Shown piece by piece: positions 43,601 through 55,732 of a stretch of 64,000 nucleotides of DNA; the stretch's first letter is position 1, and the number at the start of each line of letters is the position of its first letter. The notes under the pieces were generated by a model. It ran no database searches, was not told the DNA's origin, and was given only the letters and a program-made list of their open reading frames with translations. The stretch covers positions 13,828,237-13,892,236 of the forward strand of contig OY811973.1 in NCBI GenBank assembly GCA_963681505.1, read 5' to 3'. The stretch is from Eunapius fragilis. Its lineage: Eukaryota > Porifera > Demospongiae > Spongillida > Spongillidae. Made by a program: the position numbers and the translations under genes.

Positions 43601-46600
43601 TTGCTTTACCACCACCTCCTCCTCCTCCTCCTCCTCCTCCTCCTCCACCTCCACCTCCTCCTCCTCCTCCTCCTCCTCCTCCTCCTCCACCTCCACCTCC
43701 TCCTCCTCCTCCTCCTCCTCCACCTCCACCTCCTCCTCCTCCTCCTCCTCTCCCTCCCTCTTATGCCCCTGTTGTTAGGGTCTTCATGAGGTTCCTCTGT
43801 GTGCGTACTGGGGTGACATTGTCACCAGTCCTTACCTTTCCTTCGGGATAGACTCTGACAACAAACAGCTGGTGAAGGACCACAGTGGAGATGAGATGAA
43901 GAAAGTAAGTATAAGAGGGAGGGGCCATGGCACACTGGGGGCGGGGTCATGGCACACTGGGGGCGGGGTCATGGCACACTGGGGGCGGGGTCATGGCTTG
44001 TTCTACAGTAACCTCCTGTACACAGCATGTCATGATTACTGGAAGTGTGTACGCTTTTGTTGTAGCTACCCTTATCTGCTAGTGATCAAAGCTGCACATG
44101 TCGATAACAAAAGGCTAACCATTTCTACAATTTCCCCAACGAATGCAGTTATTTTTGCTTGTGTGCATGTGCTGATGCTAATGGTATAACTCGGTTATGT
44201 TACCTCAGGTGTGGTTTATTTAGGCCATTTCAAATGGGATTAAATAGTTTACCGTCCTCCGCTCGTGCCATTATCACCCTCCCCCCCCCCCCCCCAAGCA
44301 TAATGTCACCATTATGTCCATTATTTGGAACAATTTTTTAACGGTACATGCATTGTAGTATCTAGGGGGTGAGGCAGACCTTAATTATGCCTAATGACGT
44401 GATCTTACGTTGGAGACATTACAGACGCTAAAGCTTCACATAATGCACTCAAAAGAGGTGTAGGCTGATGACGTGGTGTATATGAGTGATGCTGTAATAT
44501 GATTTAAAGTAATAGCCGCCCACCTGCATGGGGAGTCCAAGAAGGTCCGGACAGGAAACTATTTTAATGGCCTTATGCAGGAAGAATTATACGTTGCCTA
44601 GTCCTCTCGTATGAAATTGAATTGTACCTATTTCAGTTAAGAATTGTGGCGCCTGTATTGTCTGTGCTGAACTTGTATGTCTTCTCTCACACCTAAACGC
44701 CAATGATGCATACGTGCTCACGCCCACTCACACACACACACAACACACACACGCACACATATACAGTCAAGCCAGCTGGTGGCAGAATACAATGTGCTTG
44801 CCTTATTCCACGAGCTATTCACTGGAGACCCTTATAAGAGCACACCTCCTAATGGTTGCTTGCCAGTGGTAGTAGAAGAAAAGGAGGAGAAGGAGGAGAG
44901 GAGGGAGGAGGAGGAGGAGAAGATGGAAGAGATGAGGGAAGGGAAGGAGGAAGGGGGGAAACAGGCTGATGAATGTAGAGGGGAGGAGCTTCTTCATACT
45001 GTTAAACCACAAGGGCCACTATTTAATGGTTGGTGTGTGCTTGTGTGTGTTTGTGTGTATACATGTTTGTTTTTGTGCACATGGGTGTGTGTATTTTTGT
45101 GCTTGAATTGATATGTTGGGTGGATATGAGATATCTGCTTGCTGGGAACTCTTTCATACTCTCTCTTATTAGGAGCATGTCAGATTTTTTTCATGTCCCC
45201 AAGTTTGATCCATGACATGGCAAGAAAGGTCCAGTTCAAAAATTTATTCAATGTGGTCTACTTGTCTAACAGGTACTGGCAAGGATGTAATTTATCATCC
45301 TCTCTCCCTCCTCCTCCTCCCCCTCCCCCTTGTTTCACGCCTCATTGTTACACATCCCTGTTACATCATATTACATCGTATGTTGTAATTACTGTTTTGC
45401 CCTTCTCATTGGAATGTTGTGTGTCCTGCGCATTTGGCGTAACACGTTTGTCTGTCACAGGAGTTGCCTGTCTTGCTGCCAAGGCAACTTAGTGTGGTTC
45501 ACACGTTGTCCTTTTGGGTTTAGTCTCTTGTTGTGTACTTACTGATAGTACTGGTCCAGTTTGTCCTGATTCCATACCATTAGCTCATATCCAGTTGTTT
45601 TCAAGGCACTTGCTCATGTGCAGTTTCTTTTTGGACAGGCTTACATTATAGCTCTTACATATACAGTAGTGTTTGGTTACGGTGTTCCATAAAAGCCATA
45701 TAGCATTGCAGGACTATATATTACCTCTTTGATTCATCGTGTAATATGCTGGAAAACTTTTTATATAAGTCTGTGCTTCTAAAATGTTATGGGCATTAAT
45801 GGGGATCGGAATTTAACGTTGTATTTACATGAATCATCGCATAAGGAAACATACTGGTTGATGTTTATCTGTGTTGTGTTATTTATATGCATCATGCAAC
45901 AATGTATGTGTGTGTATATCGCAACATTTTTATAAAGCCACCTGTTCTCACCCCCCGGCCCCCTCACCTGTTCTCACCCCGGCCCCCTCACCTGTTCTCA
46001 CCCCGGCCCCCTCACCTGTTCTCACCCCGGCCCCCTCACCTGTTCTCACCCCCCGGCCCCCTTAGCATGGTACACACGCTGAAGGATGGTATTGAAGCTG
46101 TGTTTGCACCCAACTGCACAGTCTTTACAGAAACAGCAAAGTAAGTCACAGGTCACCAGATTGTGTGTGTTTGGCCTGTTCTGTACCCTTAGAGGCCTAT
46201 AGGTGTGTGTGTATGTGTGTGTGTGTGTGTAGTGTGTGTGTGTGTGTAGTGAGTGTGTGTGTATGTGTGTGTGTGCATGTGTGTGTGTGCATGTGTGTGT
46301 TTGTATGTGCTTGTGATGAGTGGCTTGCACTTGCACACAAGGTACATACTGGATCTCACCAAAGACCAGAAGGCTCAGTTTGTGGCAAGATCTACAGAAC
46401 TGGCCACCAATGCAGGACTGAAGGTAAAGAGTAGCCCTACATTTGCTAAGCCTAGGAGTAATTGATTTGGCAAATGTATGCTTATAGATATATCTATATG
46501 CACCTTATGTGGTCCCAGACATATCCATATGTACTACACACACTTAATCTACTGCACACACACTACCTTATGTTTACTGCACACACACTACCTTATGTTT

Positions 46601-46771
46601 ACTGCACACACACTACCTTATGTTTACTGCATGCACACTACCTTATGTTTACTGTACACACTACCTTATGTTTACTGTACACATTACCTTATGTTTCTCC
46701 TGCAGCCTTCCACTACTATTGATTCGTCACTTGGCTCCACCCACCTTCACTTTTTAGCTGTGCAAAAATGA
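39481..46771 (+). CDS. DNAAF3: dynein axonemal assembly factor 3 (copy 2)
   Basis: Exons 39481-39556, 39663-39701, 39766-39860, 40039-40132, 40498-40591, 40691-40855, 41522-41612, 42966-43091, 43779-43904, 44767-45028, 45173-45272, 46066-46140, 46342-46423 and 46706-46771. The 496-residue product is the same as copy 1. The exon 5 donor reads GTAACA here and GTAAAC in copy 1 because the adjoining CA repeat differs; both are usable. This copy is in the contig that continues rightward, so it is the better one for the downstream junction. It is probably the same gene as 26193-33483. Confidence 0.9.
40597..43250 (+). repeat. DNAAF3 intron repeats, copy 2 (introns 5-8)
   Basis: Counterparts of the copy 1 arrays: CA run 40592-40670, 47-bp array 41617-41949, GA-rich array 42122-42897, and the exon 8 junction repeat 43080-43249. 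Confidence 0.9.
43607..43759 (+). repeat. CTC/CAC array, copy 2
   Basis: Counterpart of 30318-30470. Confidence 0.9.
44214..44589. mobile_element. MITE-like element in DNAAF3 intron 9, copy 2
   Basis: Counterpart of 30925-31300 within the duplicated segment, not an independent insertion. Confidence 0.75.
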
Positions 46772-48232
46772 AGGAAACGTGTGTCTCTCTAGGCCCCTTT
46801 TTTATATTTATTTTTTTGGTATCTTCAAGAGGAACACTCCCCTTTCAGTGTTGTGTATTACAGAAGTATGTGGGGCGCGCCGCAAGTGTGTTTTTGGGCA
46901 GCACAGCCAGAGCTGTGGCTATGTGGCACTGTTACGTGGGAACGGGCGTATGGATGCAACATATATCTCTGTCGCGTCCATTGTGTGTAAGGGCAAGAGA
47001 GTTACGTGGGAGTGACGCGGGTGGTGTTGGCGCGCCCTTGCATTAATTGGATATCCCAGACTCCCTGCATGTATAGCGAGATGGATTGCTAAGGGGTGTG
47101 ACATCACATCGGCATTTCGTATAGGTAGTCTCACGTCTGGCCAACCAGCCAATAAAAGTAGCAGAACAAAGCAGTGCCCTGATCAACACTTCAATTTTTG
47201 ATTTAGAATTTTTCAGTAGTATTAACACGACTTGCGATCAAGTAATATTAATTTTGAAGTACTAATGTATGTAAACCAGGAGGCGATGTTTTCAAACATG
47301 CGCGAATGGGGAACTAGTGCGTCGTCACATTTTTGAGTGGGGGGGCGGCCCGGACAAAGATGATCACTTTATCAATCGCGGACAATTGCTATTCAAAATT
47401 CATGTGTGCATGTATGTATGTATATGTGCTTAAGGTTTACCTTTCAGCTAGGGAAAAGGGCCTGTAACATTATACCAATGCCGTTTCCGCCTTTCAAAAT
47501 GGAAATTGACTGGACGTACATATTTGTCCAAGAAAAAAAAAAAAAAAAACGTGTGAAATCATGCAATTTGAATTTGCAACGGGTAAAGCTAATATGACGG
47601 TTTCGATCAAAGCAGAGATAAAATCTATATTGGATCAAGGATTGATTCCATGCACGCGGCATTCCCCCCCCCCCCCCCCAGCATATGAGTGGTCAGGTTT
47701 GAAAATTGCATAGTTGTAATCTGATTCACCGCGGTGATAAGACTACTCAGGTTCATGCATGCACCCATCCGCATGTGTTCCAGCCACCCTTTTACTGAAA
47801 TGGGCTGTTGTGCACGCGGTCCACGGATGATTTTCAGTATTTATTCCCAGCGCTTCTTTCATTCGTGGATAGTACACCTTGTGCAAGCATCACTTTATTT
47901 CCGTTCAAAAGAGTTATATTTAACGACGATAATTCTATTTCTAAAAATTTATTTGCGTTATGAAGCCTTATACTTTTGCCCTGGTGTGTGTATAATACAA
48001 ACCTACTAGCTCCTTGCGTGCAAAAATAAAAATAAGAAAACCGTGCGTGCATGCAATGTGAAGGCGTTAACCAAAATGCCGCGTTAAATTTTAATTGTGC
48101 CGTTTAATTAATTAGGTTAGAGGCGCGCGCGAAGATAATTAAATTGGGTGCGGCCATCATGCAGAACGGGATAATGGGACTCGCAGCTTTATATTCCTCT
48201 GCACAACACAGTTTTTTTTAACGGCAGCTGAC
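46772..48232. other. intergenic, DNAAF3 to cystine-knot gene, copy 2
   Basis: Same content as 33484-34944; AATAAA at 47151-47156. No coding segment recognised. Confidence 0.45.
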
Positions 48233-51200
48233 ATGCTTGCGACGAGTCTAAGTGAGTGTCTTGAGTTCAAATGGCGAGTTTCCCCGCCGATGAAGCCGCC
48301 CGGGGTGAATGGCTTCCTTCATGCGTGTCTTGCGGTGACTTGCGTGGCGATCTTGGTGGAAGCGCAATGCCACTCGGCTTGCGAAAGAGTTAGGATGTCA
48401 GTACCTTACGGATTTGGTAAGTTTAAATTTAAATCCTCAGCATGTACCATTATCATCTGCATGTGACTTATGCTATGTGAGCTTTGAGCGACGTATATAC
48501 ATGTACGTGTGTGTACGTATTAAATTGGCGTAGCCGTAGCGAGACATTGATATTGACGCAACGGCGTGCAATGCACGTGTGTAACAATGTTTGTGTATAA
48601 TTATAAGTTATATCATGCACATGCATGCATGTATATCCCATACCTATATAGATGCTGCCTACCGCTCCGTACAAGTTGACATCGGAAATTGCACCTCTAA
48701 TACCGCGGTACGTGGAAACCTGGCAGCTATCCATGCAGCTATAGCTGTATACTGCTAGCCAATCCAATATATTGAGTGATCTATAGTGCCTATTAGGACA
48801 GCTTACGTTGGCGCGGCTCTCTCCTTCAGCCACTGCATGTGGGCACACCACAGGGTTATAGCCCGTGCCTGGTCAGCAGAATTGAATTCCTTTTAATTTG
48901 CCCACTTTTTCCAAGTTGGCATAATAAGCTAACAACACACCAAGCATTGTGTTCTGTACATGCATGTAGTACAGATTATAGGAATCGTCAGTATAATCCT
49001 ACAACTGCTCTAACTGTTTGAAGCGAGGGGAAATATTAGGTTTAACTCATTAATATTGAAATTGCTGATGCATTGTGTGTATATAATATTGTATGCATGA
49101 TAGCCCCTGGTATATATAACAATTACGTCATGCAGTATAAAGCTCCGCAATGCATGGGGACATTTAACACGTGAACTGTGTGAGAACACATGCATGCATG
49201 GAACCTACATGCATTTTTAAAAAGTTATTAAAATGCTCTGCGTTCAAAACTGCTATACAACTCCGAGCTTCCTGTTTTCAACAATCATACTGTGTGGTAA
49301 AAAAGTATTTTAGTCACATACATGCATCCTCTCTCTACGGAACATACAAAGGGCTCAAAAACTTCCTTTAACAGTCATGTTAACCTAGATAGGATAGCTC
49401 TACAGTTCGCCCTTACTAATGTCAACCCTAGGCGGCTGTACAGGCTATAAAAATGGTCTTGGACTTTAGTTCATTATTCCTGATAGAGAGACGACCTGCA
49501 AGCTTTGATAATGCTGCCACTGCTTCAGCCCCCCAACACCCGTAGGTCTCAACAACAAGTGGGGTACAACCCACCCCAATTCATCACACTTTTTGTCGCT
49601 GCTGTTGTGTTTTATAAGAGAAATATCAGTAGTGTGACCCGTGCATGTTTAAATATATAGTTAGTTAGATGGCGTTAAACGTTCGGAAGTTATAGTGATC
49701 CAAAAATATGCAGGGCTTCTTATACATGTATATACACACATGAGGCATGCATTTTTTTTTTTCCGGAAATGTCCCACGTATGTACGCAGTACCGTACATT
49801 ATTGTTTTCTGTATACTGTGCACATTTATATATGTAGTTTATCTCTGTTGCATGTGTTGCTGTGAAGGAAAACTGCAGTAGCGGAGAAAACCAGTCCGAT
49901 TGCCTTCCAGATTCATACGAGCTCCGCCAATTTAATAACAGATCGGGTCCCTTTCTGGCTCGTGTGATCAAATCGTGTCAGTCGATGGGCCTCGGCAATG
50001 CGGGATGTCAGAAGGTGGAAGTTCCGACAGTGGTTTTTCCTCAATCTCCTTTTCAGAAAACTATAAAAACGGGCGCCTGTTACGGAAGGTGCATCGGTGA
50101 GTCGATATAATTGCATGCATGGTAATATATAGTATATGCAAAAATAAAATATTTCTTTTGCCATGCACAGAATCAGGCTGCTCCTGCTTACCAACGCACG
50201 AAAGGACTGTCGTGGCACATGGACCTAACGGTATATGCATACGGCACGTGTTCTCAAAGCTTCCATATCCCCCATCCACACCTCTAACTTATTGATAACT
50301 TCTATTAATTACCCCCCCCCCCCCACACACACACACACACACATACACACACTTTTTTTAAATTCCTGATCCGCCCGCCCCTGTCAGCCGGAATATTATC
50401 CAGAAGCTCACAAAGCCCTCCAAATCAGGCACGTGCCTGCAATGATGAAACTGATCACCATTCATCATGCACATGCCATTACTTCATGCAGCCTGGCATA
50501 AAAGCTTGTAGATGAATTGACACAGCAAAAAAACGCGTCAAATCAAATTTTAATTCACAATTGATTTGACAGTAAAATCAAGCGCAAATCAAACGCACTT
50601 GATTTTACTGTCAAATCAAGCTTTTTTTTGCCGTGAATTATTACACCGGAATATTGCCGCAAGGTATCAGTGTATAATAACGCGCATGCATGCACGCGCA
50701 CTTGCGTTCCAAACGTACTGGTATAGATAACAGCATGTGTTCATGCAGGCCCCGTACCAATTATCAACGTGCTCAATTGCGGATGCGTCGAGGACGCGGG
50801 CTATTGCTACAGAGCCGATCACTTCGAATCTCACTGGGAGCTTGTCGCAACCACAACTGATAACGTCACCACAGCAGTAGCCTTGGAAAAGGTTTGTGCC
50901 CTACATTTAAATATAAATAAATAAATGTATGTATCATCAGAACCTCCAGTAAAATCGATCGACCTTCTGCATGCATGGGGCTATAATTTTATTACTACTA
51001 GCTGTATGTAAAAATGGTATATATTACGGGTCGAATCAAATTATGATTTTTGGGATTGAACATTAAATTAAATCAGACGCCTGTGATTTTTTGTGCGATT
51101 TTGCTGTTCAACCACGCAATGATTCCAAAATGTCCTTGTTATTTCAAATCTCCTACGCGTATTATTTTCTCTATGGATACCGATTTTGGTGCAGTCGATT

Positions 51201-52886
51201 TTTCCGCTGGCATGAGTACAAAGTTCACCAACCCATTCGGGTTAAAAATCCTCTTGTATTGTATCTCCAAGTATTTGGTGTGCAAGGTTATAGAGGAGTC
51301 CTGCAGGCTGCAGCTATTTAATTGCTCAGATAGTTGATTTAAATATTTTCCGTATATAGCTGTGTGTATAAAGTAGGCGTTTTTCTCACTCAAATTCGCG
51401 CCAATGATGTAGGCACTCCTCCCGTATATTGTGGCTTGCTCAAATCATTGGTGCAAATCGCGAGCGGGAAAGCACTAAATTTGCACAGCCGTAACGGATT
51501 ATATTCAAGTTAACGATCTGAAAAATTAATTAGCTACAGGGCTCACTTGTACGTGGAATTCTAACTTCTAACCCCGGCGGATTGGCGAACTTTGAACTCA
51601 CGGCTGCCAAAATCGGTGGGAATGTGTAAGAGATTTGAAAGGAAAGAGTTGTAAGGTTGGTCAGATTTATGTAACATTAATACAATCTTTACAGTGGGTA
51701 GAACTATAACTGACCACAGAAGGGCGATTTTGCTGGACACTGACCCATGCATGCATATATACTGATTTCACTTTTCCCCAAATGTAGCTAATCAATGTCG
51801 GCAAGTGCGTTGGCAGTTGTCCACCGGCCAGAGATAGATGTTACCCGTAAGTTAATTCCATGCAGTCACAACAATTATATTAGCTATTATTAATAATATA
51901 TTGACCCAAATTGATCAATAAAATTGGATTAGCTTTGAGTATTACATGTACCTTGTTTGCATAATGTGCATGCTTATACTGCCTTCGTTCCATTATCGTA
52001 CACCACGTTGCTGGCTATTGATAGTATCCACAGGGAGGGCGAAGGGGTTAAAGCCACACCCACTGGTGGGAATGATTTAAGGCCCTTCCAAATGAGAAAA
52101 TGTTTCCCGTCCGGACCTTTTTTGGCTCCCCATGCGGGCGGGCGGCTATTATCCATTATTTACTTTAAATCGTATTATGCACGTACATCACATCAGCCCG
52201 CCGCCAACACCTCTTTTGAGTGTATTATGTAGAGCTTTTGTGTGCTAATGTCCTCAACGTAATTTGCACAAGAGATCACATCATTAGGCATGATTAGGTC
52301 TGCCTCGCTCCCTACAATGTATGTACCGTCATTTTTTTGTTCCAGTAATTAGAATAATGAACATAATACGCCGGGGTTTATAATGACGCGGGCGGAGGAC
52401 GGGAAACTATAATCACATTTGGAACAGCCTAATGGCTGCGTATGGGATTATGCAATCACTGTAAGCGAGATTTATTATTGTTCAACAATGGGCGGAGATG
52501 CAGAATACCTTCATGTTGTTTGTTATTTTTGTAAGCACAAACTCTGAATTGTCCCTTATTTTTAGTACATTATTGTTAGCGGGCGAACCAATAAGAACAC
52601 ACGGTTTTACAAATTTCTTGAAACGTGCATAATTCCCATCCGCTGCCATTAAATTATTCCCTCCAGTGGGCGTGTCGTTAATTCCTTCGCCCCTCCCTAT
52701 ATATATATATATATATTCATGATTCAGTTTTGCTTCCTTAGGTCCGACGAAGATTGTTGGTTGAGGATTCCAAGTCCACGTCTCAAATGTGTACCAAGAA
52801 ATGCTATTTTACATACTTTCTTCAATCTGTCTGGAATGAATGTGACCGTGGCGGCTGTGGACCAGTGTGACTGCCTAACGGGATGA
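48233..52886 (+). CDS. secreted cystine-knot protein
   Basis: Seven exons join in phase: 48233-48416, 48652-48707, 49868-50096, 50171-50230, 50749-50891, 51788-51846 and 52742-52886, giving 291 residues, or 272 from the in-frame ATG at 48290. I prefer 48290 because a signal peptide follows directly (FLHACLAVTCVAILVEAQ). The mature protein is Cys-rich. Its C-terminal 65 residues read LINVGKCVGSCPP...RCYP...CWLR...KCVPRN...VDQCDCLTG. A CVGSC block near the start of this region and a final C-x-C are features of cystine-knot domains of the CTCK/DAN/growth-factor class. The upstream region (GCVEDAGYCYR, SGCSCLPTHE, ENCSS...SDCLPDSYE) has more paired cysteines and may be a second disulfide domain. 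It is predicted extracellular, as a signalling ligand, antagonist or matrix protein; which one cannot be told. Junctions are phase 1, 0, 1, 1, 0 and 2. Confidence 0.75.
50521..50636. mobile_element. small foldback element in a cystine-knot gene intron
   Basis: TTGATTTGACAGTAAAATCAAG at 50561-50582 is exactly mirrored at 50599-50620 around a short loop. The outer ends CACAGCAAAAAAA and TTTTTTTTGCCGTG are also near-complementary. About 116 bp, non-coding, within intron 4. Confidence 0.65.
50892..51787. other. cystine-knot gene intron 5
   Basis: The stretch at 51040-51330 is open in overlapping frames, but the translations have no recognisable domain and no splice support. The end-like sequence at 51717-51741 matches the 3262-3497 element. 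Confidence 0.4.
51717..51741. mobile_element. solo end of the 3262-3497 MITE family
   Basis: AGAAGGGCGATTTTGCTGGA then CACT matches the right end of the element at 3473-3497 with one difference. I did not find the partner end upstream within 300 bp, so it is truncated or diverged. Confidence 0.5.
52065..52450. mobile_element. MITE-like element in the cystine-knot gene's last intron
   Basis: Ends are imperfect inverted repeats (AAGGCCCTTCCAAATGAG...GTTTCCCGTCC and GGACGGGAAAC...CACATTTGGAACAGCCT). The whole element aligns in reverse orientation with 30925-31300, so the two are members of one family inserted in different introns. Confidence 0.75.
52700..52718. repeat. AT microsatellite
   Basis: A TA run about 20 bases before the exon 7 acceptor of the cystine-knot gene. 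Confidence 0.8.
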
Positions 52887-53178
52887 CCCGGCCGGTGTGG
52901 CTGTGTGTGCGTGTGTGTGTGTGTGTGTGTGTTGTATGTGTGTGGGTGTATCAGCAAACATTCCAGCACTGAGTGACATTGTGGTTGCTTTATAAATAGC
53001 GTCACACATTTAAAACCATTATTAAATTCGTGCATGCAAAAGAAAACCCACCGTTAACTTGTCAATACGCATGCGCACTACCACCCTTTATACGGCTTGC
53101 GATATCGACTGTCGAGTGTAACCTTGCATGACAGGAAGGTATTAATCGCGAAGTCTGAACTAACGAGCAACCTTCAGA

Positions 53179-55434
53179 ATGCGCTTCTGGAACATGGCGC
53201 AGGGCCTGGCACAACTTGGCTTCCTTCCATTACTGGCCTTGCTTGCAACTTATGTGGACGCGATCAGCACAAAGCTGTATCGTAATGCAGTGAGTATTTA
53301 GCACGTATACGGCGCTGCATGTTCAAAGACCACACTGTATTTTATATCGAAGTATCATAACTGTAATACGGCGTCAGAGGTGATGATGGGAGGAGAGAAG
53401 TCGGTACGGACTGGATATAGGTACGCAAAGGTGAATCCGGATGGAGACCTTACAGCAACAACGAAGCAATGCGAAGTGTTCGCTACGGTGGCGCTTCCTA
53501 GAGGAAATGCAATCACGCTATCACCTGGTACGTGATTAGCGTATACGCATGCGCAGGAGTGGGGAACTTGGGGGTGATTCTATTTCAATCCAACAGACAA
53601 TACTGAAAGGTTTCTCTTGCTCCTGCTCTTCAGTGAAGTGAGGAGGCATAGGGACAAAGATGACGACGTAAAGAAGTCACCGCCTTGCAGAGAACACAAC
53701 AAATGTCGAACATCCACCTTCCTTGGCACCCCAGAGAAAACTATGTCCATTAGTACTTTCCAGTCCTTGTCGCCTACGATGAACACCCGCTCTCGTATCC
53801 AGACCTTATCGGGTACGGAAAGCACCCAGACCATATCTGGTAGTATCCAAAGTGTGTTGACCAGTGTGCACACTATGTTTGGCACGTTGCAAAGCAGTAC
53901 TACGGCTGTGGTAGTGACTGCTACTGCTACCCAAATCACATCACTAGCTACTGGTACCCAGACCTTATTAATAACACCTTCTGTTACTGGTGGCCAGACC
54001 TCATTAGTAAAACCTTCACCATCTCCCACTGATCAGAGGCCACCCACCATTGCTTCACCATCCCCCACAGATCAGAGACCATCCACCACTGCTTCACCAT
54101 CTCCCACTGATCAGAGACCATCCACCACTGCTTCACCATCTCCCACTGATCAGAGACCACCCACCACTGCTTCACCATCTCCCACTGATCAGAGGCCACC
54201 CGCCACTGCTTCACCATCTCCCCCTGATCAGAGACCACCCACCACTGCTTCACCATCTCCCACTGATCAGAGGCCACCCACCACTGCTTCACCATCTCCC
54301 ACTGATCAGAGACCACCCACCACTGCTTCACCATCTCCCACTAATCAGAGTCCACCCACCACTGCTTCACCATCTCCCACTGATCAGAGGCCACCCACCA
54401 CTGCTTCACCATCCCCCACTGATCAGAGGCCACCCACCACTGCTTCACCATCTCCCACTGATCTGAGGCCTCCCACCACTGCTTCACCATCTCCCACTGA
54501 TCTGAGGCCTCCCACCACTGCTTCACCATCCCCCACTGATCAGAGGCCACCCACCACTGCTTCACCATCTCCCACTGATCAGAGGCCACCCACCACTGCT
54601 TCACCATCTCCCACAGATCAGAGACCACCCACCACTGCTTCACCATCTCCCACAGATCAGAGACCACCTGCCACTGCTTCACCATCTCCCACTGATCAGA
54701 GACCACCCACCACTGCTTCACCATCTCCCACTGATCAGAGGCCACCCACCACTGCTTCACCATCTCCCACTGATCAGAGGCCACCCACCACTGCTTCACC
54801 ATCTCCCACTGATCAGAGGCCACCCACCACTGCTTCACCATCTCCCACTGATCAGAGGCCACCCACCACTGCTTCACCATCTCCCACTGATCAGAGGCCA
54901 CCCACCACTGCTTCACCATCTCCCACTGATCAGAGGCCACCCACCACTGCTTCACCATCTCCCACTGATCAGAGGCCACCCACCACTGCTTCACCATCTC
55001 CCACTGATCAGAGGCCACCCGCCACTGCTTCACCATCTCCCACTGATCAGAGACCACCCACCACTGCTTCACCATCTCCCACTGATCAGAGGCCACCCGC
55101 CACTGCTTCACCATCTCCCACTGATCAGAGGCCACCCACCACTGCTTCACCATTCCCCACTGATCAGAGGCCACCTGCCACTGCTTCACCATCTCCTACT
55201 GATACCACTTCTGAATTCACGATTACCGTTGTGCCCATAACTGAAACCCCTCCACCATTCAGTAGTGAACCATCAGTATCCTACAGCACTGATATTGTTT
55301 TGACACCAACAGCTGTGGAAACTGTTCTTGTCGATCCCATCTCCGCTACCACGGCAACCACCTCGAAGCTGGAAGTTCTATTGCTATCGTGCGCATTTAA
55401 CTTGATTATCGCTACCCTGATGATGCGGATATAG
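53179..55434 (+). CDS. mucin-like, probably GPI-anchored surface protein
   Basis: Three exons, 53179-53289, 53353-53527 and 53597-55434, join in phase (0 then 1) to give 707 residues. Residues 1-27 form a signal peptide (GFLPLLALLATYVDA). The next 60-80 residues are globular-looking with a few cysteines. Then comes a Ser/Thr-rich stretch and about 30 copies of a 13-residue unit, SPSPTDQRPPTTA, with no cysteines, as expected for a heavily O-glycosylated stalk. The last 20 residues (LEVLLLSCAFNLIIATLMMRI, less its final residue) are hydrophobic with almost no charged tail, preceded by a small-residue stretch SATTATTSK. That pattern fits a GPI attachment signal, though a tail-less membrane anchor cannot be excluded. 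The gene starts 292 bp after the cystine-knot stop on the same strand. Long antisense frames over the repeat are shadows. Confidence 0.75.
54010..55195 (+). repeat. 39-bp coding minisatellite, about 30 units
   Basis: Each unit is CCATCTCCCACTGATCAGAG then GCCACCCACCACTGCTTCA, encoding 13 residues. Length is kept at 39 bp throughout. Variants include ATCTGAGGCCTCCC (two adjacent units), AATCAGAGTCCA and ACAGATCAG, showing local unit duplication. Confidence 0.95.
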
Positions 55435-55671
55435 GCTTTATACATGCGCATTTTTTTATACATTGAATAATAGTTTGTGCACCACGTGATTATTTACCCC
55501 GTAAAAGATTTATAGCGTGTGCGTGTATTGACGTGCATGAAGGCCTATTGCGTATGGTTTTTAATTAACTCCTACACGTTGAAGACATACGTCGGTACGC
55601 GATAAGGCATGTCGGTTTGAAACTGCATGTCTAACCACTCAATATTCTGAATCACCAATCAGCGCGCGCAC
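55435..55671. other. intergenic
   Basis: Downstream of the mucin-like gene; nothing recognised. Confidence 0.4.
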
Positions 55672-55697
55672 CAGGGGCGGATCCAGAATTATTATGC

Positions 55698-55732
<35 letters not shown>

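Larger units (their letters stand above)
35166..48253. repeat. 13.09-kb segment, copy 2 (starts at the N gap)
   Basis: Corresponds base for base to 21879-34965 apart from homopolymer and microsatellite lengths. Unlike copy 1 it continues into unique sequence at 48254, so this copy has the intact right-hand junction and copy 1 has the intact left-hand junction. Confidence 0.97.

Noticed and set aside
35166..46771. a genuine second receptor-DNAAF3 gene pair
   Set aside because: Not fully excluded, but copies without visible substitutions that end exactly at a 200-N placeholder on both sides point to an assembly overlap.
51050..51337. 95-residue plus-strand frame in a cystine-knot gene intron
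   Set aside because: No domain, no splice support, overlapping frames also open, and the flanking exons join without it.
54341..55192. 283-residue minus-strand frame with MVKQWWVASDQWE repeats
   Set aside because: Antisense of the 39-bp repeat of the mucin-like gene, whose plus-strand frame has a signal peptide, splice sites and a C-terminal anchor.
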